A stretch of 6,955 bases of DNA, from positions 1 through 6,955 of the forward strand of contig CAJLFL010000099.1 in assembly GCA_905205855.1 (NCBI GenBank), read 5' to 3'. The notes below the pieces were generated by a model that was not told the origin of the DNA, did no database searches, and worked only from the letters and a program-made list of their open reading frames with translations. Source of the DNA: an uncultured Eubacteriales bacterium (GTDB taxonomy: Bacteria > Bacillota > Clostridia > Monoglobales > Monoglobaceae). Shown here one piece after another: positions 1-6,533 of the stretch. The position numbers and the translations under genes were made by a program. Numbering within the stretch: the first letter of the stretch is position 1; each line of letters opens with the position of its first letter.

Positions 1-785
1 GTATAATCGAGAGTGCATACAGCACATATACCAGTGTGCGCGGCATCAAGTTGGCAGCAAATGTGGGACATCAAAATGCGCTTATGGCAGGACTTGCCGA
101 GGTTAAGGGGCTTTGTGACTGCTGTATATCCATTGATGCTGACCTTCAGGATGATATAACCGTGATACCGCAGTTTCTTAACGAGTACAGAAATGGCTGT
201 GATGTTGTGTACGGTGTGAGAAAACGCCGCGAAAGTGATACTGCATTTAAACGCGGTACGGCAAAGGCATTTTATAAGCTTATGAGACTGCTTGGCGCTG
301 ATATTATAGAAAACCATGCAGACTATCGTCTGCTCAGCCGACGCGCGTTAAACGCGCTTGCCGAATTTTCGGAGGTAAATCTGTTTCTGCGCGGAATGAT
401 ACGGCTTGTCGGTTTTAAAAGCGGAGTTGTGTATTATGACCGCACAAAGCGCTATGCCGGCGAAAGCAAATATCCGCTCAGAAAAATGCTGTCATTTGCT
501 TTTGATGGTATAACCTCTTTCAGCATAAAGCCGATACGCATTGTATGGGCGCTTGGTGTACTGGTCAGCTTTATTGCGGTGCTGGCGGAAATTTATACTC
601 TTTGTGCAAGATTTTTCGGCGTAAGTGTGACCGGTTGGTCATCACTTATGATCTCAATTTGGTTTTTGGGAGGAGTACAGCTGATCTCGGTTGGAGTTAT
701 AGGTGAATATATCGGAAAGATTTATAAGGAAGTAAAACATCGTCCGCGGTATATAATAGAAAAGGGTCTTGAAGATAAAAAATAA
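1..785 (+). CDS. Family 2 glycosyltransferase, DPM1/GtrB-like, membrane-anchored (5' truncated)
   Basis: Transfers a sugar from a nucleotide sugar, most likely onto a polyprenyl-phosphate carrier at the inner face of the membrane, for cell-surface glycan modification. The frame is open to the window edge (first full codon at base 3). The GTG at 36 lies inside the conserved domain, so the true start is upstream, with perhaps 60 residues missing including the first nucleotide-binding strand. Visible family marks are NVGHQNALMAGL (bases 60-95), the metal-binding DADLQDD (135-155), VVYGVRKRRES (about 207-239), and a KRYAGESKY segment (about 450-476) typical of DPM1-like enzymes. Two hydrophobic segments follow (about 534-602 and 642-710), then GVIGEYIGKIYKEVKHRPRYI, the usual C-terminal end of GtrB/YkcC-type proteins. 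The acceptor and sugar cannot be told from sequence. The gene converges on proA and ends at a hairpin terminator overlapping its stop codon. Confidence 0.9.
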   Translation, partial: IIESAYSTYTSVRGIKLAANVGHQNALMAGLAEVKGLCDCCISIDADLQDDITVIPQFLNEYRNGCDVVYGVRKRRESDTAFKRGTAKAFYKLMRLLGADIIENHADYRLLSRRALNALAEFSEVNLFLRGMIRLVGFKSGVVYYDRTKRYAGESKYPLRKMLSFAFDGITSFSIKPIRIVWALGVLVSFIAVLAEIYTLCARFFGVSVTGWSSLMISIWFLGGVQLISVGVIGEYIGKIYKEVKHRPRYIIEKGLEDKK

Positions 786-812
786 ACTCCGCGATTTTAT
801 CCGCGGAGTTTT
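784..812. terminator. Bidirectional intrinsic terminator between the glycosyltransferase gene and proA
   Basis: A perfect 10-bp stem (784-793 with 802-811, arms AAACTCCGCG / CGCGGAGTTT) encloses an 8-base loop. Rightward, the stem runs into a short T-run for the glycosyltransferase gene. Leftward, it is followed by an ATTTTTTATC tail, a stronger terminator for proA. It begins within the glycosyltransferase stop codon and lies 26 bases past the proA stop, so it serves both convergent genes. Confidence 0.88.
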
Positions 813-837
813 AACGTGAATCGAGGATTTTATTTTT

Positions 838-2091
838 TTATCGTGTCTGACCATTGCCGCGTACTATATATTTGGTAGAAGTAAGCTCGGCAAGTCCCAT
901 CGGACCGCGCGCATGGATTTTTTGTGTGCTTATGCCGATTTCTGCGCCGAAACCGAATTCAAATCCGTCCGTAAATCTGGTAGAAGCATTTACATATACC
1001 GCCGCCGCGTCAACCTCATCCAAAAACCTCTGTGATGCGGAATAATCGTTGGTTATTATCGCCTCGCTGTGACCGCTGCCGTATTTATTGATATGTTTTA
1101 TTGCCTCGTCAATTCCGTCCGTTACTTTTACACCAATTTTTAAGTCAAGATACTCCGTACCCCAATCATCTTCAGTTGCAGCTGACGCAGACGGGAATAT
1201 TCTGCATACCGTTTCATCACCGACTATTTCCACTCCTTTTTTGGCAAGTGCGGTCAGCATTTCAGGCAGGAACTTTTCTGCTATATCCTTATGCACCAGC
1301 AGTTTTTCTTCTGCATTGCATACTGAAGGACGCTGAGTTTTTGCGTTTATAACAATATTTTTCGCCATTTCAAAATCTGCGGTTTTGTCAACATATACAT
1401 GGCAGTTGCCCGTGCCTGTTTCGATTGCCGGAACTGTTGCGTTTTCAACCACAGCCTTTATAAGTCCGGCGCCGCCGCGCGGAATAATAACGTCAAGGTA
1501 TTCGTTAAGCCGCATAAGCTGAGTAGAGCTTTCTCTTGACGTGTCTTCTATAAGATTAATACTGCCCTCCGGCAGACCTGCTGAATATGCTGCGGTCTGC
1601 ATAATTTTAACTATTGCAGTGTTGGAGGAGATTGCCTCCTTGCCGCCTCTTAAAATCACTGCGTTTCCCGATTTTATGCAAAGTCCGGCAGCGTCAGCCG
1701 TTACGTTGGGACGTGCCTCATAGATAATCCCGATTACGCCGAGAGGAACACGAACTTTAGATATTATAAGACCGTTGGGGCGTTTGGCGCTGCTTATTGT
1801 CTGTCCTATCGGATCGGGCAGCGCGGAAATCTGTTTAAGTCCCTCTGCCATAGCCTCTATTCTGCTCTTGTCAAGGAGCAATCTGTCAATCAGCCCCTGC
1901 TTCATGCCGTTTTCCCTGCCGCGGCGTACATCCGCGGCGTTCTGTGCGATAATGCTGTCTGCCTCGGCGCAGAGCGCATCAGCCATAGCAATGAGCGCTT
2001 TATTTTTTATATCGGTTGATATTGTACCAAGCTTATATGATGCTTTTTTGGCAAGGCTGCCTTTTATATTTAATTCCTCAGAAGTTGTCAT
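838..2091 (-). CDS. proA: Glutamate-5-semialdehyde dehydrogenase (gamma-glutamyl phosphate reductase)
   Basis: Second step of proline synthesis from glutamate: NADPH-dependent reduction of gamma-glutamyl phosphate to glutamate 5-semialdehyde in the cytoplasm. The 417-residue length is normal for the family. Recognised segments are VRVPLGVIGIIYEARPNVT (about residues 113-131), the GNAVILRGGKEA loop (142-153), DVIIPRGGAGL (200-210), ETGTGNCHVYVD (224-235), and the catalytic-cysteine motif RPSVCNAEEKLLV with Cys258. The C-terminal FGAEIGISTQKIHARGPMGL is diagnostic of ProA. The ATG at 2091 is preceded by AAGGAG with about 9 bases of spacing, and a sigma-A promoter lies just upstream. Unlike the common proBA arrangement, no glutamate 5-kinase gene adjoins it: the upstream neighbour is the divergent rsmA. 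No frameshift or missing catalytic residue was seen. Confidence 0.97.
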   Translation of the reverse strand: MTTSEELNIKGSLAKKASYKLGTISTDIKNKALIAMADALCAEADSIIAQNAADVRRGRENGMKQGLIDRLLLDKSRIEAMAEGLKQISALPDPIGQTISSAKRPNGLIISKVRVPLGVIGIIYEARPNVTADAAGLCIKSGNAVILRGGKEAISSNTAIVKIMQTAAYSAGLPEGSINLIEDTSRESSTQLMRLNEYLDVIIPRGGAGLIKAVVENATVPAIETGTGNCHVYVDKTADFEMAKNIVINAKTQRPSVCNAEEKLLVHKDIAEKFLPEMLTALAKKGVEIVGDETVCRIFPSASAATEDDWGTEYLDLKIGVKVTDGIDEAIKHINKYGSGHSEAIITNDYSASQRFLDEVDAAAVYVNASTRFTDGFEFGFGAEIGISTQKIHARGPMGLAELTSTKYIVRGNGQTR

Positions 2092-2125
2092 TGTTACCGG
2101 CTCCTTTTTGCTTTTATATACTTAT

Positions 2126-2154
2126 ATTATATCACAGCTTTAAGGTTTAGTCAA
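2126..2154 (-). promoter_or_regulatory. Sigma-A promoter of proA
   Basis: On the minus strand, TTGACT (-35, 2154-2149) and a perfect TATAAT (-10, 2131-2126) are separated by 17 bases. A TG one base before the -10 gives an extended -10. The start of transcription is expected near 2119, leaving a leader of about 28 bases with the AAGGAG ribosome site. Confidence 0.85.
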
Positions 2155-2161
2155 AATATTC

Positions 2162-2191
2162 TTTACAACAGACTTTGATTTATGGTATAAT
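2162..2191 (+). promoter_or_regulatory. Sigma-A promoter of rsmA and the zinc-ribbon gene
   Basis: TTTACA (-35, 2162-2167) and a perfect TATAAT (-10, 2186-2191) are separated by 18 bases, with TG at 2183-2184 forming an extended -10. Transcription should start near 2198, about 25 bases before the rsmA ATG. The leader holds the ribosome site GGAGAG (2210-2215), 7 bases from the start codon. The -35 lies only 7 bases from the -35 of the divergent proA promoter. Confidence 0.85.
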
Positions 2192-2222
2192 GATTTAATA
2201 AAACCATACGGAGAGTAACTAA

Positions 2223-3083
2223 ATGAACCTTACCAATCCATCAGATTTAAAAGAGCTTTTAAACCGCCACGGCTTTTCATTTTCCAAGTCATTGGGACAG
2301 AATTTTCTTATTGACCGCAATGTGCTTGATAAAATTGTTGATGCGGCGGATATAAAAGAGGACGGCTGTGCGCTTGAAATCGGTCCGGGCGCAGGGACTC
2401 TTACGCAATGCCTTGCGGCAAGGGCAAGTAAAGCGGCAGCAATCGAAATTGACAGCGCGCTGATACCGATTCTGAATGAAACCATGAGCCAATATGATAA
2501 TTTTACCCTTATACACAAGGACGTGATGGAGGTAAATCTGCCTAAACTTACAAATCAGCTGTTCGGGGACAAACCGTTTTGCGTTGCGGCAAACCTGCCG
2601 TACTATATCACAACGCCGATTATCATGACATTTTTGGAAAACAGGCTTAATGTAACCTCTATGACGCTGATGGTTCAAAAAGAGGTCGCGGACAGGATGA
2701 CGGCTGCTCCCGGAGGTAAGGATTACGGCGCTTTATCGGTGGCTGTTCAGTATTATACCTCGGCAAGCCTTGTGTGCAAAGCAGAGCCGCACTGTTTTAT
2801 GCCGCAGCCGAAGGTTGCTTCTGCCGTAATAAATCTTAAAGTCTTGAAAGAGCCAAAAGTAAAAGCGGAGAATGAAAAGCTGTTTTTTAAAATAGTGAAA
2901 TCTGCATTCGGACAGCGGCGTAAAACCCTTGTCAATGCTCTTACCAAAAGCCCTTATATAAATCTGTCAAAAGACAGCGTTATAGATGCGCTTGAGGTGA
3001 TGGGGATGAATTTCGGAATACGCGGAGAGCGTCTGAGCGTTGAAGAATTTGTTGAGCTTTCAAATATATTAAATAAGGCATAA
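2223..3083 (+). CDS. rsmA: 16S rRNA (adenine1518/1519-N6)-dimethyltransferase
   Basis: RsmA (KsgA) uses S-adenosylmethionine to dimethylate two adjacent adenines in the 3' terminal helix of 16S rRNA, a late small-subunit assembly step; loss in many bacteria gives kasugamycin resistance. The 286 residues match the family. Motifs in order are SLGQNFLID (about 23-31), the SAM-binding EIGPGAGTLT (52-61), the acidic strand AIEIDS (73-78), the catalytic NLPYYIT (124-130), and the C-terminal QPKVASAVINL and FGQRRKTLVNAL segments. The ATG at 2223 follows GGAGAG by 7 bases and starts just before the expected N-terminal helix. In many Firmicutes rsmA follows rnmV (ribonuclease M5); here its upstream neighbour is divergent proA. 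The downstream zinc-ribbon gene is 25 bases away and probably cotranscribed. Confidence 0.97.
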   Translation: MNLTNPSDLKELLNRHGFSFSKSLGQNFLIDRNVLDKIVDAADIKEDGCALEIGPGAGTLTQCLAARASKAAAIEIDSALIPILNETMSQYDNFTLIHKDVMEVNLPKLTNQLFGDKPFCVAANLPYYITTPIIMTFLENRLNVTSMTLMVQKEVADRMTAAPGGKDYGALSVAVQYYTSASLVCKAEPHCFMPQPKVASAVINLKVLKEPKVKAENEKLFFKIVKSAFGQRRKTLVNALTKSPYINLSKDSVIDALEVMGMNFGIRGERLSVEEFVELSNILNKA

Positions 3084-3108
3084 AGATTCTGTATAGGAGG
3101 CAGGAATC

Positions 3109-3435
3109 ATGTTTTGTCCGAAATGTAAAAGCGAATACCGCAGCGGATATACCGTATGCCCGGAATGTAACTGTGACCTTATTGAGGCTCTTGATACGGA
3201 TAATGCCAACATATATGAGAATATAAATCCTGTGCTGTTATGCGAGGCAGCAGACGATTTTGAGGCGGAAATTATACTGGCAAAGCTTAAATCCGAAAAT
3301 GTTTATGCCTTTAAAAAGTATCGCGGCAGTGACAGCTATAATATGATTTTTTTGGGCAGAGCAATTCTTGGGGTTGAGATATGGGTGTCTGATAAGGATA
3401 TAGAAAAAGCCAATGATATTCTTGCGGCAAAATAG
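3109..3435 (+). CDS. Zinc-ribbon protein with DUF2007-like domain
   Basis: The function is not known. The first 22 residues form a zinc ribbon with paired cysteines at 3/6 and 17/20 (CPKC and CPEC), plus an extra Cys22. From about residue 42 to the end is a compact alpha/beta domain resembling DUF2007, sometimes called a putative signal-transducing protein: an LLCEAADDFEAEIILAKLKSE-type strand-helix, then FLGRAILGVEIWVSDKDIEKA. The order fits members of that family that carry a zinc ribbon. There is no signal peptide or membrane segment, so it is probably cytoplasmic. It follows rsmA by 25 bases with an excellent AGGAGG site (3095-3100), 8 bases from its ATG, so it is likely translated from the same message. 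A role near ribosome assembly is only suggested by the neighbour. A hairpin terminator follows. Confidence 0.85.
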   Translation: MFCPKCKSEYRSGYTVCPECNCDLIEALDTDNANIYENINPVLLCEAADDFEAEIILAKLKSENVYAFKKYRGSDSYNMIFLGRAILGVEIWVSDKDIEKANDILAAK

Positions 3436-3452
3436 AGAGAGTTATGCAATAA

Positions 3453-3480
3453 AAAAACGCCTTTCGGCGTTTTTATTTTT
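3453..3480. terminator. Bidirectional intrinsic terminator between the rsmA transcript and the feo operon
   Basis: A GC core of CGCC / GGCG with loop TTTC extends through A-T pairs to a 9-bp stem (3453-3461 with 3466-3474). Rightward it continues into TTTTTATTTTT, ending the rsmA-zinc ribbon transcript. Leftward it ends in a run of seven T, closing the feo operon. The right arm reaches into the stop codon (3475-3473) of the small leftward gene. Confidence 0.9.
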
Positions 3481-3646
3481 TATTGTGACATGAGCCCTTC
3501 ATCGCGCAGTTGCTGCAGCCACAGCCGCAGGAGGATTTGCCGCGACGCTTGTCTTTTATAATATGCCTTATAATTCCTATCACAATTACCAAAAGAATTA
3601 ACCCTACAATAATAGTTGACGCGTTATCCGCAAGCCGTCCGATCAT
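3473..3646 (-). CDS. FeoB-associated Cys-rich membrane protein, 57 residues
   Basis: Reading the minus strand from the ATG at 3646 gives a 57-codon frame ending in TAA at 3475-3473. Residues 11-30 form one hydrophobic, Ile/Val-rich membrane helix (TIIVGLILLVIVIGIIRHII), followed by a basic patch KDKRRGK. The cysteine-rich tail has Cys at 40, 42, 44, 47 and 53 (pattern CGCGCSNCAMKGSC). This matches the small FeoB-associated Cys-rich membrane proteins often encoded after feoB in Firmicutes. By the positive-inside rule the tail should face the cytoplasm, where it could bind iron or aid FeoB; that role is inferred. A strong AAGGAGGA site sits 8 bases before the ATG. The gene starts 64 bases after the feoB stop, across a hairpin, and is probably the last gene of the feo operon. 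Confidence 0.9.
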   Translation of the reverse strand: MIGRLADNASTIIVGLILLVIVIGIIRHIIKDKRRGKSSCGCGCSNCAMKGSCHNKK

Positions 3647-3679
3647 ATATAAAATCCTCCTTTTGATATATTTTTTGAA

Positions 3680-3703
3680 AGAGGGCGGCTATAGCCGCCC
3701 TCT
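3680..3703 (-). promoter_or_regulatory. Strong intercistronic hairpin between feoB and the Cys-rich gene
   Basis: A perfect 10-bp GC-rich stem (3680-3689 with 3694-3703) has the loop TATA. It starts 7 bases after the feoB stop. In the direction of feo transcription only TTT, then C and an A-run follow, so it should terminate poorly and may instead attenuate transcription or protect the upstream message. The opposite side has GTTTTTG, a better tail, but no rightward gene is seen to need it. Confidence 0.75.
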
Positions 3704-3710
3704 GTTTTTG

Positions 3711-6209
3711 TTATGCATTAGCCTTTGCGGTAAACTTAGAAGCTTCCTTATACGGCTTAAACAGCATATAAATTATAAATACCAATACTATCAGTGCAGC
3801 TATCAGTCCGATTACATTTACGTTGCCTGTAAACAGGTTTCCGAACTGATTTACCATGAGTGCAACTGCATAAGCGAATACACACTGATAACCGATTGCA
3901 AACCAGGTCCACTTTGCATTGTTCATCTCACGCTTGATAGCACCGATTGCCGCAAAGCACGGAGCGCAAAGCAGGTTGAATACCAGGAACGAATATCCGC
4001 TGATTGCAGTAAATGCCATTTGCAGATTTGAATATACAGTACCGCTGCCACCGTAGAGTATTCCCATTGTACCAACGATGTTTTCCTTTGCAACAAGACC
4101 GGTGATTGAAGCAACCGCAGCCTGCCAGTCGCCCCAGCCGAGCGGAGCAAATATAGGAGCGATAACGTTGCCTATGCTTGCCAGAATACTCATATCAAGC
4201 TGGTCATCAGAGAGCATTGTGAACTCTCCGTCAACAAATCCAAAGTATGTTGTAAACCATACTACTATAGTTGAAAGCAGAATAATTGTACCTGCCTTTT
4301 TGATAAATGACCATCCGCGTTCCCACATGCTGCGCAGAACATTGAGCAGTGTCGGCATATGGTATGCCGGAAGCTCCATAACAAACGGAGCCGGATCACC
4401 GGAGAACATTTTGGTCTTTTTAAGCATAATACCTGAGATTATTATTGCCGCCATACCTACAAAATATGCAGAGGTTGCAACCCAAGCCGAACCGCCGAAT
4501 ATAGCACCGGCTATCATTGCGATAAACGGAACCTTTGCACCGCACGGGATAAAGGTTGTTGTCATAATTGTCATTTTGCGGTCACGGTCGTTTTCAATAG
4601 TTCTTGACGCCATTATTCCGGGAACGCCGCAGCCTGTACCGATAAGCATAGGTATAAACGATTTACCGGAAAGTCCAAACTTTCTGAATATTCTGTCAAG
4701 TACGAATGCGATTCTGGACATATATCCGCATGCCTCAAGGAAAGCAAGCAACAGGAACAGAACGAGCATCTGAGGAACAAATCCCAATACCGCGCCGACA
4801 CCGGCAACTATACCGTCAAGAATAAGACCGGACAGCCACTCTGCACAATTTGTGTTTTCAAGAGCATCTCCGATGAGAACCGGAATACCCGGTACCCATA
4901 CGCCGTAATCGGCAGGATCAGGCTCTGTGCAGTCATATTTGTCATAAACTTCTGCAGCCTCAAGCAATTCATCATAGGTTGAGGTCACTTCTTCATCAGC
5001 CATTGTTTCTTCATCAACAACGGTGTATGTTGCCTCGTCAATGTCCTTAACTTCATCAGTAAAGCTTGCAAGAGCTTCCTTTGCAGCTTCAGGATCAAAG
5101 TCCTCTGACTCTGTATCAAGTGCAGCTTCTACTTCCTCGGTATCGATACCGTTGTCTGCTGCATATTCGATATAACCGTTTACAACGCTTGCCGCATCGC
5201 CGTATTCTTCCGAAACTTCTTCATATGCCGCAGAACCAATACCAAACAGATGCCAGCCGTCACCAAACAGTCCGTCGTTTGCCCAATCTGTAGCGGCAGA
5301 ACCAACGCCGACCATTGCTATATAGTATACAAGGAACATTATTACCGCAAAAATCGGAAGTCCCAGCCAGCGGTTGGTAACAACCTTATCAATTTTATCG
5401 GAGGTGCTGAGCTTGCCGACATTCTTCTTTTTGTAACAGCCCTTTATAAGCTCGGCTATGTATACGTATCTTTCATTTGTAATGATGCTTTCAGAGTCAT
5501 CATCGAGTTCCTTTTCGGCTGCAACAATGTCGGTTTCTATATGCTGCATTGTTTCCTGAGGAATTTTAAGCTGTGACAGTGCCTTTTCGTCACGCTCAAA
5601 AATCTTGATTGCGTACCATCTTTGCTGTTCCTCAGGCATATCATGCAAAACAGCTTCTTCTATATGAGCTATTGCATGCTCAACAACACCGGAAAAAGTA
5701 TGCATCGGAACAGTCTTTGAATTCTTTGCCGCATTTACGGCAGCCTCGGCTGCTTCCATAATTCCCGTGCCTTTAAGAGCGGAAATTTCAACAACCTTAC
5801 ATCCAAGCTCTCTTGAAAGCTCAGCGGTGTTGATTTTATCGCCGTTCTTTCTGACTACATCCATCATGTTGATTGCAATAACAACCGGAATACCAAGCTC
5901 TGTCAGCTGTGTTGTCAGATACAGGTTTCTTTCAAGGTTTGTACCGTCTACTATATTAAGTATAGCGTTGGGACGCTCGCCTATGAGATAGTTTCTTGCA
6001 ACAACCTCCTCAAGAGTATAAGGAGAAAGCGAATAGATACCGGGCAGGTCGGTGATTATTACACCGTCATGCTTTTTAAGCTTACCTTCCTTTTTTTCTA
6101 CAGTAACGCCGGGCCAGTTACCGACAAACTGATTTGAACCCGTCAAAGCGTTAAACAAGGTTGTCTTACCACAGTTCGGGTTTCCGGCAAGAGCAATTCT
6201 TAAATTCAT
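3711..6209 (-). CDS. feoB: Ferrous iron transporter FeoB with acidic extracytoplasmic insert
   Basis: Fe(II) uptake protein of the cytoplasmic membrane, 832 residues. The N-terminal G domain shows G1 GNPNCGKTT (residues 9-17), the GVTVEKKEG switch with Thr36, G3 DLPG (54-57), G4 NMMD (114-117) and G5 SALKG (143-147). A helical regulatory region follows to about 265. The first membrane helix is about 283-303. The membrane core resumes near 462 with DGIVAGVGAVLGFVPQ, LEACGYMSRIAFVLDR, the conserved-Cys segment GTGCGVPGIMASRTIEN (524-540), FIPCGAKVPF, and CAPCFAAIGAIKRE (748-761). Between these, residues of about 325-440 form a very acidic, nearly lysine-free region, predicted to lie outside the cell and unlike short enterobacterial FeoB loops. 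The ATG at 6209 precedes the expected MxxRIALAGN start, with a modest GAGGG ribosome site 8 bases upstream. It lies 74 bases after the second feoA. Confidence 0.97.
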   Translation of the reverse strand: MNLRIALAGNPNCGKTTLFNALTGSNQFVGNWPGVTVEKKEGKLKKHDGVIITDLPGIYSLSPYTLEEVVARNYLIGERPNAILNIVDGTNLERNLYLTTQLTELGIPVVIAINMMDVVRKNGDKINTAELSRELGCKVVEISALKGTGIMEAAEAAVNAAKNSKTVPMHTFSGVVEHAIAHIEEAVLHDMPEEQQRWYAIKIFERDEKALSQLKIPQETMQHIETDIVAAEKELDDDSESIITNERYVYIAELIKGCYKKKNVGKLSTSDKIDKVVTNRWLGLPIFAVIMFLVYYIAMVGVGSAATDWANDGLFGDGWHLFGIGSAAYEEVSEEYGDAASVVNGYIEYAADNGIDTEEVEAALDTESEDFDPEAAKEALASFTDEVKDIDEATYTVVDEETMADEEVTSTYDELLEAAEVYDKYDCTEPDPADYGVWVPGIPVLIGDALENTNCAEWLSGLILDGIVAGVGAVLGFVPQMLVLFLLLAFLEACGYMSRIAFVLDRIFRKFGLSGKSFIPMLIGTGCGVPGIMASRTIENDRDRKMTIMTTTFIPCGAKVPFIAMIAGAIFGGSAWVATSAYFVGMAAIIISGIMLKKTKMFSGDPAPFVMELPAYHMPTLLNVLRSMWERGWSFIKKAGTIILLSTIVVWFTTYFGFVDGEFTMLSDDQLDMSILASIGNVIAPIFAPLGWGDWQAAVASITGLVAKENIVGTMGILYGGSGTVYSNLQMAFTAISGYSFLVFNLLCAPCFAAIGAIKREMNNAKWTWFAIGYQCVFAYAVALMVNQFGNLFTGNVNVIGLIAALIVLVFIIYMLFKPYKEASKFTAKANA

Positions 6210-6283
6210 AATATTATCCCTCTTTCTTTTTAGGCATGATGATTTTTAAACTATAAAACATATCGGAAATTTTATCCGAAAGT

Positions 6284-6505
6284 TTACTCAACCTCAATCA
6301 TCTGTGAATCTGCCTTACGTAATGATAATTCATAACCTCTGACGGTTACTTCAATCGGATCTCCAAGCGGAGCGACCTTGCGGACATGTACCTCCACGCC
6401 CTTTGTGATGCCCATATCCATAATACGTCGTTTAACTGCGCCTTCCCCGTGAAGCTTAACAACCTTTACGGTCTGTCCGACTTTTGCATCTTTTAAAGTC
6501 TGCAT
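6284..6505 (-). CDS. feoA: FeoA family protein, proximal to feoB
   Basis: This small cytoplasmic SH3-like protein of 73 residues is thought to bind FeoB and modulate its activity. The family pattern is clear: L-x-DAKVGQTVKVVKLHGEG, then RRIMDMGITKGVEVHVRKVAPLGDPIEVTVRGYELSLRKADSQMIEVE, including the RR-x-x-x-MG-x-x-G core and the GDP-x-E-x-x-x-RGY-x-L-x-L-R-x-x-D segment typical of FeoA. The ATG at 6505 follows AGGAGG (6519-6514) by 8 bases. It begins 28 bases after the end of the other feoA and ends 74 bases before feoB, so all three are probably one transcript. Of the two FeoA copies this is closer to the classical form, so it is the better candidate for the FeoB partner. Confidence 0.95.
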   Translation of the reverse strand: MQTLKDAKVGQTVKVVKLHGEGAVKRRIMDMGITKGVEVHVRKVAPLGDPIEVTVRGYELSLRKADSQMIEVE

Positions 6506-6533
6506 CTTTACATCCTCCTCACTCTTTATATAA

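Noticed and set aside
36..38. GTG as the start codon of the glycosyltransferase
   Set aside because: The frame is open to the window edge, and the residues before and after the GTG belong to the conserved domain, with no ribosome site; the gene is truncated instead.
1775..2143. 122-codon plus-strand frame overlapping the proA start
   Set aside because: Antisense to well-conserved ProA sequence and running into the proA promoter; a shadow frame.
3510..4031. 173-codon plus-strand frame across the end of the feo operon
   Set aside because: It runs antisense through the Cys-rich gene, the hairpin and the feoB 3' end, with no recognisable domain.
4078..4773. 231-codon open frame on the plus strand inside feoB
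   Set aside because: It is antisense to the conserved membrane core of FeoB, has no family resemblance and no ribosome site; it reflects the codon bias of feoB.
6214..6237. Seven-codon minus-strand mini frame (MPKKKEG) ending over the feoB ribosome site
   Set aside because: It has no ribosome binding site of its own and is easily explained by chance in a purine-rich leader; coupling to feoB is conceivable but unsupported.
6263..6279. TCGGA/TCCGA inverted repeat in the feoA-feoB gap
   Set aside because: Only a 5-bp stem with a 7-base AT-rich loop and no T-run; too weak to call a terminator or operator.
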